Positions 35,576 to 44,743 are shown, counted from the first letter of the stretch. The stretch: DNA of 64,000 nucleotides from Flavobacterium pectinovorum (GCF_006438875.1 NZ_RCZH01000005.1:124001-188000); one strand, 5' to 3'. A program made the numbers and translations. The notes: generated from the sequence alone by a model not told the origin.

Positions 35576-36442
35576 TTGAACAAAGAAATCAAAATTATCG
35601 AATGTCCACGTGATGCTATGCAAGGTATCAAAACTTTTATTCCCACAAAAAATAAGGTTACCTATATACAGGCCTTGCTTCGTGTAGGGTTTGATACCAT
35701 TGATTTTGGGAGTTTTGTATCTCCCAAAGCCATTCCGCAAATGCAGGATACGGCTGAGGTTTTGGCACAGCTTGATCTTTCGCAAACCACCAGCAAATTG
35801 CTGGCAATAATTGCTAATACGCAAGGCGCACAATTGGCGGCAGAGCATGAACCTATTCAATATTTAGGATTTCCTTTTTCTATATCTGAAAACTTTCAGA
35901 TGAGAAATACGCATAAAACAATTGCAGAATCATTGGTTACACTCGAAGAAATTCTTGAAATCGCTGATAAAAAAAACAAAGAAGTCGTAACCTATCTTTC
36001 AATGGGTTTCGGGAATCCTTACGGAGATCCGTGGAATGTTGAAATCGTTGGCGAATGGACTGAAAAATTGGCAGGAATGGGTGTGAAAATATTATCGCTC
36101 TCAGACACCGTTGGCAGTTCTACACCGGAAGTCATCACGTACCTTTTTTCTAATTTAATTCCAAAATACCCGCAAATCGAGTTTGGAGCGCATTTGCATA
36201 CCACTCCAACCAGTTGGTTTGAGAAAGTAGAAGCAGCATCAAATGCAGGTTGTACACGTTTTGATGGCGCTATTCAGGGATTTGGCGGATGCCCAATGGC
36301 AACTGATAAACTGACTGGAAATATGCCTACAGAAAAATTGATTTCTTATTTTACAGCCAATAAAAAAGTAACAGGTTTAAATTCTCTAAGTTTTGAAAGT
36401 GCTTATAATGAAGCATCAAAATTGTTTGGGAAGTTTCATTAG
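35576..36442 (+). CDS. Hydroxymethylglutaryl-CoA lyase
   Basis: 288 residues. It cleaves HMG-CoA to acetoacetate and acetyl-CoA, the last step of leucine degradation. ECPRDAMQGIKTFIPTKNKV is the N-terminal (E/D)xxPRDxxQ motif with catalytic Arg; VGFDTIDFGSFVSPKAIPQM, SLSDTVGSSTPEVI and FGAHLHTTPTSWFEKVEAAS with metal-binding His residues, and DGAIQGFGGCPMATDKLTGN with the catalytic Cys follow. The start is TTG at 35576: an in-frame stop lies two codons upstream and the first ATG (residue 15) falls inside the catalytic motif. A weak -7-like TAACTTTT is at 35521-35528. Confidence 0.92.
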   Translation: MNKEIKIIECPRDAMQGIKTFIPTKNKVTYIQALLRVGFDTIDFGSFVSPKAIPQMQDTAEVLAQLDLSQTTSKLLAIIANTQGAQLAAEHEPIQYLGFPFSISENFQMRNTHKTIAESLVTLEEILEIADKKNKEVVTYLSMGFGNPYGDPWNVEIVGEWTEKLAGMGVKILSLSDTVGSSTPEVITYLFSNLIPKYPQIEFGAHLHTTPTSWFEKVEAASNAGCTRFDGAIQGFGGCPMATDKLTGNMPTEKLISYFTANKKVTGLNSLSFESAYNEASKLFGKFH

Positions 36443-36467
36443 AAAATTAATTTAAAATCCTAGTTTA

Positions 36468-36794
36468 ATGAAAGATTTTGAACTTTGGTTAGAATTTGAA
36501 GAAGTTGATCCAGGCAATTGGGATGTGACTAATGAGGCTTGTAATATTCATATTCAAATGAAAGATGGAAGAGAGTATGGAATAAATGTTTGGACTTATG
36601 ATGTTTTTAAAAAAATCGTTGAATTAGATCAAAAGTGTGGAAATAATCTTAATGGTTTATATCTAATTCCGCCCGATTTATTTGTAAAAGAACTAACTAG
36701 AGATTGTATAGAAAAGACGATTCAGGATTTATTAGATATTGATGATCTTGAGAAAGTATTAAACACAAGTATAATTTCGAAAACTGATATTTGA
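36468..36794 (+). CDS. Small acidic protein of unknown function
   Basis: 108 residues, no signal peptide or membrane segment, strongly acidic. FELWLEFEEVDPGNWDVTNE, CNIHIQMKDGREYGINVWTY and a C-terminal helical part (LTRDCIEKTIQDLLDIDDLEKVL). I do not recognise a family. The size, acidity and Trp/Tyr-rich beta pattern resemble immunity proteins of polymorphic toxin systems, which are often orphaned, but no toxin is nearby and this is only a resemblance. It begins 25 bp after HMG-CoA lyase on the same strand and may share its transcript. Confidence 0.7.
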   Translation: MKDFELWLEFEEVDPGNWDVTNEACNIHIQMKDGREYGINVWTYDVFKKIVELDQKCGNNLNGLYLIPPDLFVKELTRDCIEKTIQDLLDIDDLEKVLNTSIISKTDI

Positions 36795-36908
36795 TAATAA
36801 TGTATTAGCTTGTTACACAATAAAAAACTATATTTACTTATAGTAAAAAACATACAATAAGTAATCACAAAATAGTGTTGTTCATTATTTATTCAAACAA
36901 ACCTAGCC

Positions 36909-37460
36909 ATGAAATCAAATTTCATCAGCAGAATTTCTAAGCTTTTACTTTTAGCACCATTATTGTTTTCGTGTTCAAGTAGTTTAGATTTTGATCAGGT
37001 TAATGATCTCAAATTGAAACCTGTTTTTGTCGCCAATCTGGCTTATTTTGATATTCCTGCAACTCAGCTTATCAATGACGGAAGTGCAGAGCCGTTTGTT
37101 GACGTAAGCGAATTTAATGCGTTCAAGGACAAGTTTTTTAGAGATAATCTGGTAAAGGCAGAACTTAATTTTGAGATTGAAAACACTATAATTAGATCAT
37201 TTCGAATCGATTTAATGCTTCTGGATGCTAACGATCAAATACTTGAAACAGATTCTTATCAAGTTCCGGCATATTCAGGAACACCCAATATTATAAAATT
37301 TCCAACAGAAGTATTCGAAAATGAAAGATTAGATCTTTTGAAAAAAACTGCAAAGCTTGGTTTTGTTGTCACAATGGATGCCGGACCTCCATTAGATATA
37401 AATAGTAAAGGCAATTTGAAATTCCGCTCAGGCGCAACTATTTATATGGAAATAGAATGA
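36909..37460 (+). CDS. Lipoprotein of unknown function paired with DUF5723
   Basis: 183 residues. Signal peptide ends LLFSCSSS (lipidated Cys 22). The mature part reads as beta-rich: LDFDQVNDLKLKPVFVANLA, NLVKAELNFEIENTIIRSFR, DLMLLDANDQILETDSYQVP, TAKLGFVVTMDAGPPLDINS and ending KFRSGATIYMEIE, a pattern like an immunoglobulin-type sandwich repeated twice. The stop overlaps the next gene's ATG by 4 bp, so the two are coupled, and both are exported to the outer membrane. Function unknown. Confidence 0.8.
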   Translation: MKSNFISRISKLLLLAPLLFSCSSSLDFDQVNDLKLKPVFVANLAYFDIPATQLINDGSAEPFVDVSEFNAFKDKFFRDNLVKAELNFEIENTIIRSFRIDLMLLDANDQILETDSYQVPAYSGTPNIIKFPTEVFENERLDLLKKTAKLGFVVTMDAGPPLDINSKGNLKFRSGATIYMEIE

Positions 37461-38857
37461 GAAAAGGATATTTGATTTTACTCGTAATTTTTCAGCTTTC
37501 TTGTTTCGCCCAAAACAAGCAAGTATTATATAATTTTACCTCAATTCCGCAATCATTATTAGTAAATCCGGGAGCAGATGTTTCCTATAAGTTTTATTTC
37601 GGAATCCCAATTTTATCCGGAGTTTCGGCAAATTTAGGATCGAGTAGTTTCTCAGCATATGATTTATTTGCCAATAATGGAGTCGACTTCAACGATAAAG
37701 TTCGAAATATTATCAGTAATTCATCCAATAAAGATAAAACTCAGGTAAACCAGCAACTCGAGATTTTCTCAGGAGGTTTTAGAATTGGCGGCAAAGAAAG
37801 TCAGTCTTATATTTCGTTTGGAGTTTATCAGGAATTTGATTTTCTAATGTATTTCCCAAAAGACTTAGCCATTTTAGCCGTCGACGGAAATCAAAACTAC
37901 ATAGGAAAAACATTCAACTTGGCCGATTTGAATCTTAGAGCCGAAGTGCTTTCAGTATTCCATGTGGGATTTCATAAAAAGCTAAGTGAAAAACTTGTTT
38001 TAGGCGGACGAGCCAAGATTTATTCCAGTGGTGCAAATGCTACATCGACCCACAATTCAGGATTTATTTATACAGGACAAAGTGTGGGAACACCCAATCT
38101 TTATAATCAGATAATATCATCAAATCTGGAATTAAAAACATCAGGACTCAATAAATTTACAAAAGACGAATATGAAGGGAGCGTTCCCAGTGATATCGCG
38201 CGCAATACTTTTTTTAACGGAAGTTTAGGTTTGGGGCTTGATGCAGGAATTACCTATTACATCAAAGAAAATCTACAGTTTACAGCCAGTATAGTCGACA
38301 TTGGGTTTATAAAACAGTCAAAAGACGTAGAAACTCTGACCTATAAAGGTACCTACAGTTACAAAGGCGCAAACCCAAATTTTGATCCCGTAAACAAGCC
38401 TGAAGATGTTTTTGATCAATTCGATAAAGCGATTCCGCGCGACACTTTATACAATAAATACACCACTTGGCGGCCAACAAAATTATATTCTTCAATTCAA
38501 TATTCCTTTGGTGAATCCCGATCTGATGACCAATGTAATTGTAAAGGAAGTATCAATAGGAGATATCTTAATGCAATTGGCGGTCAAATGTTTGCCATGA
38601 CAATGCCCAGTGAACCTTATGTAGCCATAACCGCTTTTTATAAACGAAGTATTTTCGAAAAACTAGATCTTAAAGCTACTTACACAATCGATCCGTATTC
38701 GAATAAAAATATAGGTTTAGGACTTTCAGGAACACTCGGAAAACTAAATATGTACCTTCTCGTAGATAATGTTTTGGAATACAAAGACGTTTCCAAAGCC
38801 AATAGTCTGGCATTTCAATTTGGTTTCAACTTTGTTTTTCAGGATTCCGAAGACTGA
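37457..38857 (+). CDS. DUF5723-family outer-membrane protein
   Basis: 466 residues. Signal peptide 1-19 ends CFAQ. The beginning (LYNFTSIPQSLLVNPGADVS) and strands such as FYFGIPILSGVSANLGSSSF, FRIGGKESQSYISFGVYQEF, LGLGLDAGITYYIKENLQFT and SIVDIGFIKQSKDVETLTYK are typical of DUF5723, a Bacteroidota beta-barrel-like family related in feel to PorP/SprF and FadL-like proteins. It ends in LAFQFGFNFVFQDSED, so the last strand is not at the very terminus. Coupled to the upstream lipoprotein; the pair may form an envelope complex. Role unknown. Confidence 0.85.
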   Translation: MRKGYLILLVIFQLSCFAQNKQVLYNFTSIPQSLLVNPGADVSYKFYFGIPILSGVSANLGSSSFSAYDLFANNGVDFNDKVRNIISNSSNKDKTQVNQQLEIFSGGFRIGGKESQSYISFGVYQEFDFLMYFPKDLAILAVDGNQNYIGKTFNLADLNLRAEVLSVFHVGFHKKLSEKLVLGGRAKIYSSGANATSTHNSGFIYTGQSVGTPNLYNQIISSNLELKTSGLNKFTKDEYEGSVPSDIARNTFFNGSLGLGLDAGITYYIKENLQFTASIVDIGFIKQSKDVETLTYKGTYSYKGANPNFDPVNKPEDVFDQFDKAIPRDTLYNKYTTWRPTKLYSSIQYSFGESRSDDQCNCKGSINRRYLNAIGGQMFAMTMPSEPYVAITAFYKRSIFEKLDLKATYTIDPYSNKNIGLGLSGTLGKLNMYLLVDNVLEYKDVSKANSLAFQFGFNFVFQDSED

Positions 38858-38975
38858 TTTTTACCATATAAGTTATATAAGTTCATTTAATATTGTTGTC
38901 GAACGAATTCAATTATCAGTTCGAGCGTCCCGTCCTGACCCCGTCCCGATCCCGAAACTTCGGGACGGGATCGGG

Positions 38976-39198
38976 CAATGTCATTAAGTTAAGGGGAAAT
39001 CTATAAAATTACATAACAGTTTAATCAAGAAAGTAATTAGAAAAATCCGTTTTTATCAACATTTTCGCTTTAGCGAATCAGTAAAATCAGCGTCTAATTT
39101 TGACGCGGATAAAACAGATTTACTTCGTAAAAACGCGGATAAAAACGGATTTGATTAGCAATAATTTTATTTTTTTAAAGCTTAACTTAATGACATTG
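38976..39198 (+). mobile_element. Complete MITE-like element with 18-bp terminal inverted repeats
   Basis: 223 bp between CAATGTCATTAAGTTAAG (38976-38993) and its exact complement (39181-39198). The interior has a second inverted repeat, AAATCCGTTTTTATC and GATAAAAACGGATTT, around GCGTCTAATTTTGACGC. It is very similar along its whole length to 42102-42322 and, in reverse, to 9828-10000. No coding capacity. Confidence 0.8.
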
Positions 39199-39482
39199 GC
39201 TTCGGGAGAGAACCTTCATCTTATAATTACTTACATAACTCATATTGTGATTTTTTTTAGAAGCAATTTCCAGCTGTACATTACAAGCACTCGAGCAAAA
39301 CAACTTTTTTCTAAGGTTTTAAAAGAGCTTCCGCTGGTCGCTTTTTAAACCCACGAAAAAATGTAGTTTTACTTTTCGTGGCTTTCCATTTCCATCTGGG
39401 CTAGGCTCTGGGAATTTATAAGGCTTTTCTTGTAAAGTTAAATTTATGAATAAGTTAGTATCCAAGTTTCCAATTTATTCAC

Positions 39483-39490
39483 TATATTTG
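39483..39490 (+). promoter_or_regulatory. -7 box TATATTTG for guaB
   Basis: Exact TAnnTTTG match, 26 bp upstream of the ATG. Confidence 0.65.
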
Positions 39491-39516
39491 CACGCAATTC
39501 AACTAGAAATTGCAAC

Positions 39517-40989
39517 ATGATAGCACACAACTCCAAGATTATCGGCGAAGGTTTAACTTACGACGATGTATTATTAGTACCTAACTACTCTAATGTGCTT
39601 CCTCGCGAAGTGAGTATCAAATCAAAATTTTCACGAAATATAACACTAAACGTTCCAATAGTATCAGCTGCTATGGATACCGTTACCGAAAGTGCAATGG
39701 CAATCGCTATGGCGCAAGAAGGCGGAATTGGTGTTTTACATAAAAACATGACCATCGAGCAACAAGCTGCGAAGGTACGAAGAGTAAAACGTGCTGAGTC
39801 AGGAATGATTATCGATCCGGTAACATTGCCAATGAACTCCACTATTGCAGACGCAAAAAATGCAATGAAAGAATTCGGAATTGGCGGAATCCCAATCGTT
39901 GACGAAAACAGAATCCTAAAAGGAATCGTTACAAACCGTGATTTACGTTTCGAAAAGAATGGTGCAAGACCAATCGCTGAGGTAATGACAAGTACAAACT
40001 TAGTAACTGTTGCCGAAGGAACTTCATTAGAACAAGCCGAAGTAGTTTTACAAGGACACAAAATCGAAAAATTACCGGTAGTAAATGCTAATTATGAATT
40101 AGTTGGTTTAATTACATTCAGAGATATCACAAAACTGACTCAAAAACCAATCGCTAACAAAGACGTTTTTGGACGTTTAAGAGTAGCTGCGGCAATTGGA
40201 GTTACAGGTGATGCCGTTCAAAGAGCAGAAGCATTAGTTGCTGCAGGAGTAGATGCAATCATTATTGATACTGCTCACGGACATACAGAAGGTGTTGTAA
40301 ATACCTTAAAAGAAGTAAAATCAAGATTTCCACAAATAGATGTAATTGTTGGAAACATCGCAACTCCGGAAGCAGCTAAATATTTAGTAGAAAATGGAGC
40401 AGATGGAGTAAAAGTAGGGATTGGACCAGGTTCTATCTGTACAACTCGTATCGTTGCAGGTGTTGGTTTCCCACAATTCTCAGCAGTTCTTGAAGTAGCC
40501 GCAGCTATCAAAGGAACCGGAGTTCCGGTTATTGCAGATGGCGGAATTCGTTACACAGGAGATATTCCTAAAGCGATCGCTGCAGGTGCTGATTGTGTAA
40601 TGTTAGGTTCATTATTAGCAGGAACAAAAGAATCTCCGGGAGAAACAATTATCTTCGAAGGAAGAAAATTCAAATCATACCGCGGAATGGGTTCTGTTGA
40701 AGCAATGCAAACAGGTTCAAAAGACCGTTATTTCCAAGATGTTGAAGACGACGTTAAAAAATTAGTTCCGGAAGGAATTGTTGGTCGTGTTCCTTACAAA
40801 GGAGAATTAAACGAAAGTATGCTTCAATTCGTTGGAGGTCTTCGTGCCGGAATGGGATACTGTGGTTCAAAAGACATTCCAACTTTACAAGAAACCGGAC
40901 GTTTCGTTAGAATCACCTCAAGCGGAATTACAGAAAGTCATCCTCACAATGTTACAATTACAAAAGAAGCTCCAAATTATTCAAGATAA
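39517..40989 (+). CDS. guaB: Inosine-5'-monophosphate dehydrogenase
   Basis: 490 residues, normal length. It oxidises IMP to XMP with NAD+, the committed step to GMP. The (beta/alpha)8 barrel is interrupted by two CBS domains (about 95-210: [20 protein letters not shown]..., [20 protein letters not shown]). [20 protein letters not shown] carries the catalytic Cys308; [20 protein letters not shown] and [16 protein letters not shown] make the mobile flap. Monocistronic with its own promoter, ended by a terminator shared with the convergent gene. Confidence 0.97.
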   Translation: MIAHNSKIIGEGLTYDDVLLVPNYSNVLPREVSIKSKFSRNITLNVPIVSAAMDTVTESAMAIAMAQEGGIGVLHKNMTIEQQAAKVRRVKRAESGMIIDPVTLPMNSTIADAKNAMKEFGIGGIPIVDENRILKGIVTNRDLRFEKNGARPIAEVMTSTNLVTVAEGTSLEQAEVVLQGHKIEKLPVVNANYELVGLITFRDITKLTQKPIANKDVFGRLRVAAAIGVTGDAVQRAEALVAAGVDAIIIDTAHGHTEGVVNTLKEVKSRFPQIDVIVGNIATPEAAKYLVENGADGVKVGIGPGSICTTRIVAGVGFPQFSAVLEVAAAIKGTGVPVIADGGIRYTGDIPKAIAAGADCVMLGSLLAGTKESPGETIIFEGRKFKSYRGMGSVEAMQTGSKDRYFQDVEDDVKKLVPEGIVGRVPYKGELNESMLQFVGGLRAGMGYCGSKDIPTLQETGRFVRITSSGITESHPHNVTITKEAPNYSR

Positions 40990-41010
40990 TTTTTAGTTTT
41001 CATTATAAAA

Positions 41011-41045
41011 CAAAAGGCATAAGATTTAGTTTCGTATGCCTTTTT
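41011..41045. terminator. Bidirectional terminator guaB / hypothetical gene
   Basis: AAAGGCATA-n13-TATGCCTTT with A and T runs on both sides, between convergent genes. Confidence 0.88.
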
Positions 41046-41051
41046 TTATGT

Positions 41052-41888
41052 TTAATTTTTGCTAATATGAATGGTTTGATTAAAGTTGCTATTTGATTTT
41101 ACTTTCAGTCCAAATGTTTCTTGCTTTAAGTCAAAAGTTAATCCTATATCTAACTTAAATTGTGTGGCAAAATGGTTAGGAATATCATATAGTAATTTTC
41201 CATTTCCGCCTCCTTCAGCATTTATGTTGTATTTACCGTCTAACATTGCAACATCCAAAACGTATTTTTGATCAATATCAAAATTAGCAGTTTGATTTGT
41301 AACACTGATTAATTTATAAATAGTTGTAATCTGCATATCCATAGAAAGGCCGGCAATTGGAATTTTAAGTGGAGTTTCTTGTGAAAATGATTCGCCAATT
41401 TTCATTTTTTTCTCCGGTAATGCAATTTGCGAAAACATACTTTGAATGGTACTAAGAAGGGTGCTTTTGAAAGATTCATCAAGATCTTTTGAAATAATTG
41501 AGTCTAATTTTGGCATTGTTGAAGTTGATGCAATTCCATAAAGTATTGTTCCATCAGGTATAATAATTTTGTTTTCTGAATTTGTAGATTTATTAAATTC
41601 TATAGTTACAGGGAAATTTCCATCTTTTGCGGTTTTACCAGTCTTACAAACCGATTCCATTATTGAAAAAGTTTTTGCCAGAGTGGGATTAGCAACGCCT
41701 TTATTCTTTAATTTTTCCAAAAGTTCATCAGAACCAATATAATGAAGTTCAGTTTCTGACGATTGCTCAAGAATTTGTGTATATACTGTTTGTGGAGCAT
41801 ATCCAATCTTAAAATCAAGAACTTGCCCTGTTTGTGCAAAATTGAAAATTGGGAATAATATTAGAATAAATAAGATGTTATTTTTCAT
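41052..41888 (-). CDS. Exported protein of unknown function
   Basis: 278 residues with signal peptide MKNNILFILILFPIFNFAQ. The body (VLDFKIGYAPQTVYTQILEQ, EKKMKIGESFSQETPLKIPI, ADMQITTIYKLISVTNQTAN-like strands, GGGNGKLLYDIPNHFATQFK) resembles the loosely defined DUF6263/LPS-assembly-like beta proteins, but I cannot assign a family. No Cys lipidation. It shares a terminator with guaB and stands alone upstream. Confidence 0.75.
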   Translation of the reverse strand: MKNNILFILILFPIFNFAQTGQVLDFKIGYAPQTVYTQILEQSSETELHYIGSDELLEKLKNKGVANPTLAKTFSIMESVCKTGKTAKDGNFPVTIEFNKSTNSENKIIIPDGTILYGIASTSTMPKLDSIISKDLDESFKSTLLSTIQSMFSQIALPEKKMKIGESFSQETPLKIPIAGLSMDMQITTIYKLISVTNQTANFDIDQKYVLDVAMLDGKYNINAEGGGNGKLLYDIPNHFATQFKLDIGLTFDLKQETFGLKVKSNSNFNQTIHISKN

Positions 41889-42447
41889 GTTTTAGTTCTT
41901 TAAAGCAATCTTTTATTTAATGCTTTTTAGCAAACGAAAATAGAAAAATTAAATTGACTTAATGATAAGAGAAAACGATTTTATTTAAACCCGATAGGTT
42001 TTGAAAACCTGTCGGGTTTCGCAATCTTGTCATTTCGACCGAAGGGAGAAATCACACTCGATTATCGACAAGATTGACGACTTTCTTTGCGTCCAGAAGC
42101 TCAATGTCATTAAGTTAAGGGGAATCTATCAAATTACTTAACAGTTTAATCTAGAAAATAATTAGAAAAATGCGTTTTTATCAGCGTTTTCGCTTTAGTG
42201 AATCAGTAAAATCAGCGTCTAATTTTGACGCGGATAAAACAGATTTACTTCGTAAAAACGCGGATAAAAACGGATTTGATCTGCAATAATTTTATTTTTT
42301 AAAAGCTTAACTTAATGATATTGCCCGAAGCTTCGGGGTAGTGTGATTTCTCGTTCCTCGAGATGACAAAACTAATCCAAATCACTATAATAAAGCAATA
42401 ATAATAATCCAGCTAATATGAACTTATATCACTTATATGGTAATGAA
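41889..42447. repeat. Intergenic region with nested repeat elements
   Basis: 559 bp. It holds a hairpin AAACCCGATAGG/CCTGTCGGGTTT (41987-42019) and then the outer arms of an inverted repeat, CTTGTCATTTCGACCGAAGG-type at about 42026-42057 and its complement at about 42340-42367. Between them the complete MITE-like element 42102-42322 is inserted, next to a CCCGAAGCTTCGGG palindrome. Confidence 0.75.
42102..42322 (+). mobile_element. Complete MITE-like element inside another inverted repeat
   Basis: 221 bp, left terminal repeat 42102-42119 (CAATGTCATTAAGTTAAG), right 42305-42322 (one mismatch, GATATTG for GACATTG). The interior closely matches 38976-39198. The flanks are the two arms of a different hairpin family, so this copy appears to have landed inside an older repeat. 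Confidence 0.8.
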
Positions 42448-43593
42448 TTAAACCCCACCACGGCTATTCAAAATATCTTCTGCTGTAATATCAGAATGTA
42501 ATAAAATTTCCATTTTAGTAGTCTGACGTTGTGCTTCCAGAGCATAGTCAAACATTTTTTGTTCATAATCATCAATTGCTTCCTGAAGAGTTTTAAATTC
42601 TCCATTAGTCAAATTCTCAGTTAATTGATATGCATCCATTAATCCCATATTTACGCCTTCACCTGCAAATGGAGGCATTACATGTGCTGCATCGCCCACC
42701 AACGTAATGTTTGAATGTTTTTTCCAAGGCTCTTCCAATGAGAATAATCTAAGTGGCAATCCTGAAAAATCTGTTGCAACATTAAAAAAAGCTTTATAAT
42801 CATCGTCCCAATTTGCAAACGTTTCATTTAGAAAAGTTCTTATGTTATTATTGTCTTCAAAATCAAGTCCATTATTTAAAATCCAATTTTCATCAGCCAT
42901 AAATGAAACTCCAAAATGTACAGAACCGTCGCCTAAAGTATGGGTATAAAACATCTTTTGTTCGCCCATTGCCATGACATTTCCATCACCATATTTAGGT
43001 TTAAATTCGGGATAATCGCGCTCCGGATTTTCAATTTCACCCTGAATAATGTAGGTTCCTGAAAGTTGAGGTTCTTTGTCAGTAACAAATTTTCTGGCAT
43101 TTGACCTTCCGCCATTGGCGACGATAACAAAATCGGAAATTGTTTTAGAACCGTTTTTGAATTCTAAATGATATTGTTCTCCTATCTTTTCAATATTTGT
43201 CAGATGACTGTTCCAAACAACCGTATTTTCGTGAAGATTTTCCAGCATAATTTTTCGTAAATCATTACGATCAATTTCTGGACGTAAATAAGCATTTTCT
43301 TCATTTGGTATTTCATCAGAAGTTATATTTCCATACATATCCGCCATTTTTTCGCCTGTTGGTCTTGCATATTTATAGAACTCGTCCATTAAATCCGCTT
43401 TTTGAATCGCTTTTTGTCCGGAATCTGAATGAATATCAAGTGTTCCGCCCGATGTTCTGGCTTCTTTGTTTATATCTCTCTCATAAACCGTTACGTCGGC
43501 ACCGTTAATTTGTAAAATTCTGGCAGTTGTTAAGCCAACAGGTCCGCCACCGATAATGGCTATTTTTTTATTTTTTATAAGTGAAGTATTCAT
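42448..43593 (-). CDS. TetX-like FAD-dependent monooxygenase
   Basis: 381 residues. KKIAIIGGGPVGLTTARILQ (FAD-binding GxGxxG), REARTSGGTLDIHSDSGQ-like segment, EIDRNDLRKIM (Arg113), GSVHFGVSF (His226, Gly228) and LVGDAAHVMPPFAGEGVNMG (Asp301) align by eye with Tet(X), in which these regions bind FAD and tetracycline. The Tet(X) position equivalent to Arg213 appears to be Asn205 here, so substrate binding may differ. It would hydroxylate an aromatic substrate with NADPH and O2. A TetR regulator lies 117 bp upstream on the same strand, forming a small regulated unit. Whether it inactivates tetracyclines cannot be told from sequence. Confidence 0.85.
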   Translation of the reverse strand: MNTSLIKNKKIAIIGGGPVGLTTARILQINGADVTVYERDINKEARTSGGTLDIHSDSGQKAIQKADLMDEFYKYARPTGEKMADMYGNITSDEIPNEENAYLRPEIDRNDLRKIMLENLHENTVVWNSHLTNIEKIGEQYHLEFKNGSKTISDFVIVANGGRSNARKFVTDKEPQLSGTYIIQGEIENPERDYPEFKPKYGDGNVMAMGEQKMFYTHTLGDGSVHFGVSFMADENWILNNGLDFEDNNNIRTFLNETFANWDDDYKAFFNVATDFSGLPLRLFSLEEPWKKHSNITLVGDAAHVMPPFAGEGVNMGLMDAYQLTENLTNGEFKTLQEAIDDYEQKMFDYALEAQRQTTKMEILLHSDITAEDILNSRGGV

Positions 43594-43710
43594 CTGACTT
43601 TTTATTTAATTGATATTTTTGTGATTGAATTAATTTATATTTAGATTAATTGATATTGATTTTTAGAATTAACATTGAAATTGACATTGATTTTAGACAT
43701 TGATTTCTAT

Positions 43711-44301
43711 TTAAGGTGTTAAAGCTTTTATAACCAAATTAAAAGCCTCATCCCTAATTTCGTCAGTAAAGACAAAAGGTTTTCCCGACATAGATTTTCC
43801 TTCTCTGTGAAGTTCTAAAAGAGAATAAAGTGATCCATAAGCAATACTCCAAAAGACTTCGAAAGTAACAGGAAGAAGTTCCTTTTTTTCAATGGCTTTC
43901 GTAATAAATTTTGTCATTTGATCTTTAAAATCTGAAGTGATTTCAGATAAAATGGCGTCACCATAACTGGAATGTTTTAAGAGTTCCAAACAGGTGGTTT
44001 GCAAAGAAAAATTGATTGTAAACTTAGAACGGTTTTCCCATTGTTTACGCAAACCTTCCACAAATGACATTTCTGAAGAAAATCCCACGAGCATTTCTTC
44101 AAAGAAATTTTTGCCAATTTCGATTCCAATTTTGCGAATAAGATCTTCCTTGTCTGAATAATAGATGTATAATGTCGCAACAGAAACACCGCATTCTTTA
44201 GCTAATCTATTCATTCCAAAACCTTCTACGCCTTGTGCAACAAGCATTTCGATCGCTTTTTGTTTTACAATTTCTTCCTTATTTGTATCTCTTGTTCTCA
44301 T
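43711..44301 (-). CDS. TetR-family transcriptional regulator
   Basis: 196 residues. N-terminal HTH (8-58): KEEIVKQKAIEMLVAQGVEG, FGMNRLAKECGVSVATLYIY, YSDKEDLIRKI, the classic TetR pattern. The C-terminal ligand domain (80-196) has no recognisable ligand signature. It is preceded by a -7 box (44322-44329) and a palindrome GAACGTTC (44343-44350) at the -33 position, a probable autoregulatory operator. It probably controls itself and the adjacent TetX-like monooxygenase. Confidence 0.9.
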   Translation of the reverse strand: MRTRDTNKEEIVKQKAIEMLVAQGVEGFGMNRLAKECGVSVATLYIYYSDKEDLIRKIGIEIGKNFFEEMLVGFSSEMSFVEGLRKQWENRSKFTINFSLQTTCLELLKHSSYGDAILSEITSDFKDQMTKFITKAIEKKELLPVTFEVFWSIAYGSLYSLLELHREGKSMSGKPFVFTDEIRDEAFNLVIKALTP

Positions 44302-44321
44302 AATTTGAATTAATTATGGTA

Positions 44322-44350
44322 CAAAGATAATATAAATAAAATGAACGTTC
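44322..44350 (-). promoter_or_regulatory. TetR gene promoter with palindromic operator
   Basis: -7 box TATCTTTG (44322-44329 minus). The perfect palindrome GAACGTTC, in context ATGAACGTTCGCT, covers the -33 region at 44343-44350. TGAACGTTC-type palindromes are common TetR-family operators. Confidence 0.65.
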
Positions 44351-44698
44351 GCTTATTTATTAAAAAAAGGTTCAAAGTTGTAAAGAGGCAGAGGTTCAAA
44401 GGTTTTATCGTAGGACGCACAGCAATGCGTATTTTGTGTTCAATATAGACCTAACAAGTTTTTTAAACCTGTTAGGTCTGGCAATGGTAAGATCTATAGC
44501 GACAAAGGTTTTATCGTAGCATGCAGTTATTTATTTGAAAAAGGTTCAAAGGGACAAAGGTTTAACGTAGAGACGCACAGCAGTGCGTCTTGCCCAGGGA
44601 AATTATAATATTTTAAATCTAAATTATTGAATAGGCTCCAGCTTTCGGGGGAGTTTTAAAGCAGTATTACATTGGCTTTAGCTCAATTATCTCAAATA

Positions 44699-44743
44699 AA
44701 AAATCAGCTAAAACATATTTAAATGCTTTAGCTGATTTTTATA
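44699..44743 (-). terminator. Terminator of the L,D-transpeptidase gene
   Basis: AAATCAGCTAAA / TTTAGCTGATTT stem with flanking A and T runs, 15 bp after the stop. Confidence 0.85.

Larger units (their letters stand above)
38858..39516. repeat. Intergenic region with MITE-like element and guaB promoter
   Basis: 659 bp. It has a CCCGAAACTTCGGG/GACGGGATCGGG palindromic patch (about 38935-38975), the complete 223-bp element (38976-39198), a hairpin CCACGAAAA-n14-TTTTCGTGG (about 39351-39382), then the guaB promoter. Open frames through it are composed of the repeats. Confidence 0.75.

Noticed and set aside
39100-39348. 82-codon plus-strand frame downstream of DUF5723
   Set aside because: It overlaps the MITE-like element and ends in repeat sequence with no family resemblance.
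42448-43593. Call as tetracycline-resistance gene tet(X)
   Set aside because: It is only a homologue, with an important substrate-site residue apparently different, so I do not assign the symbol.
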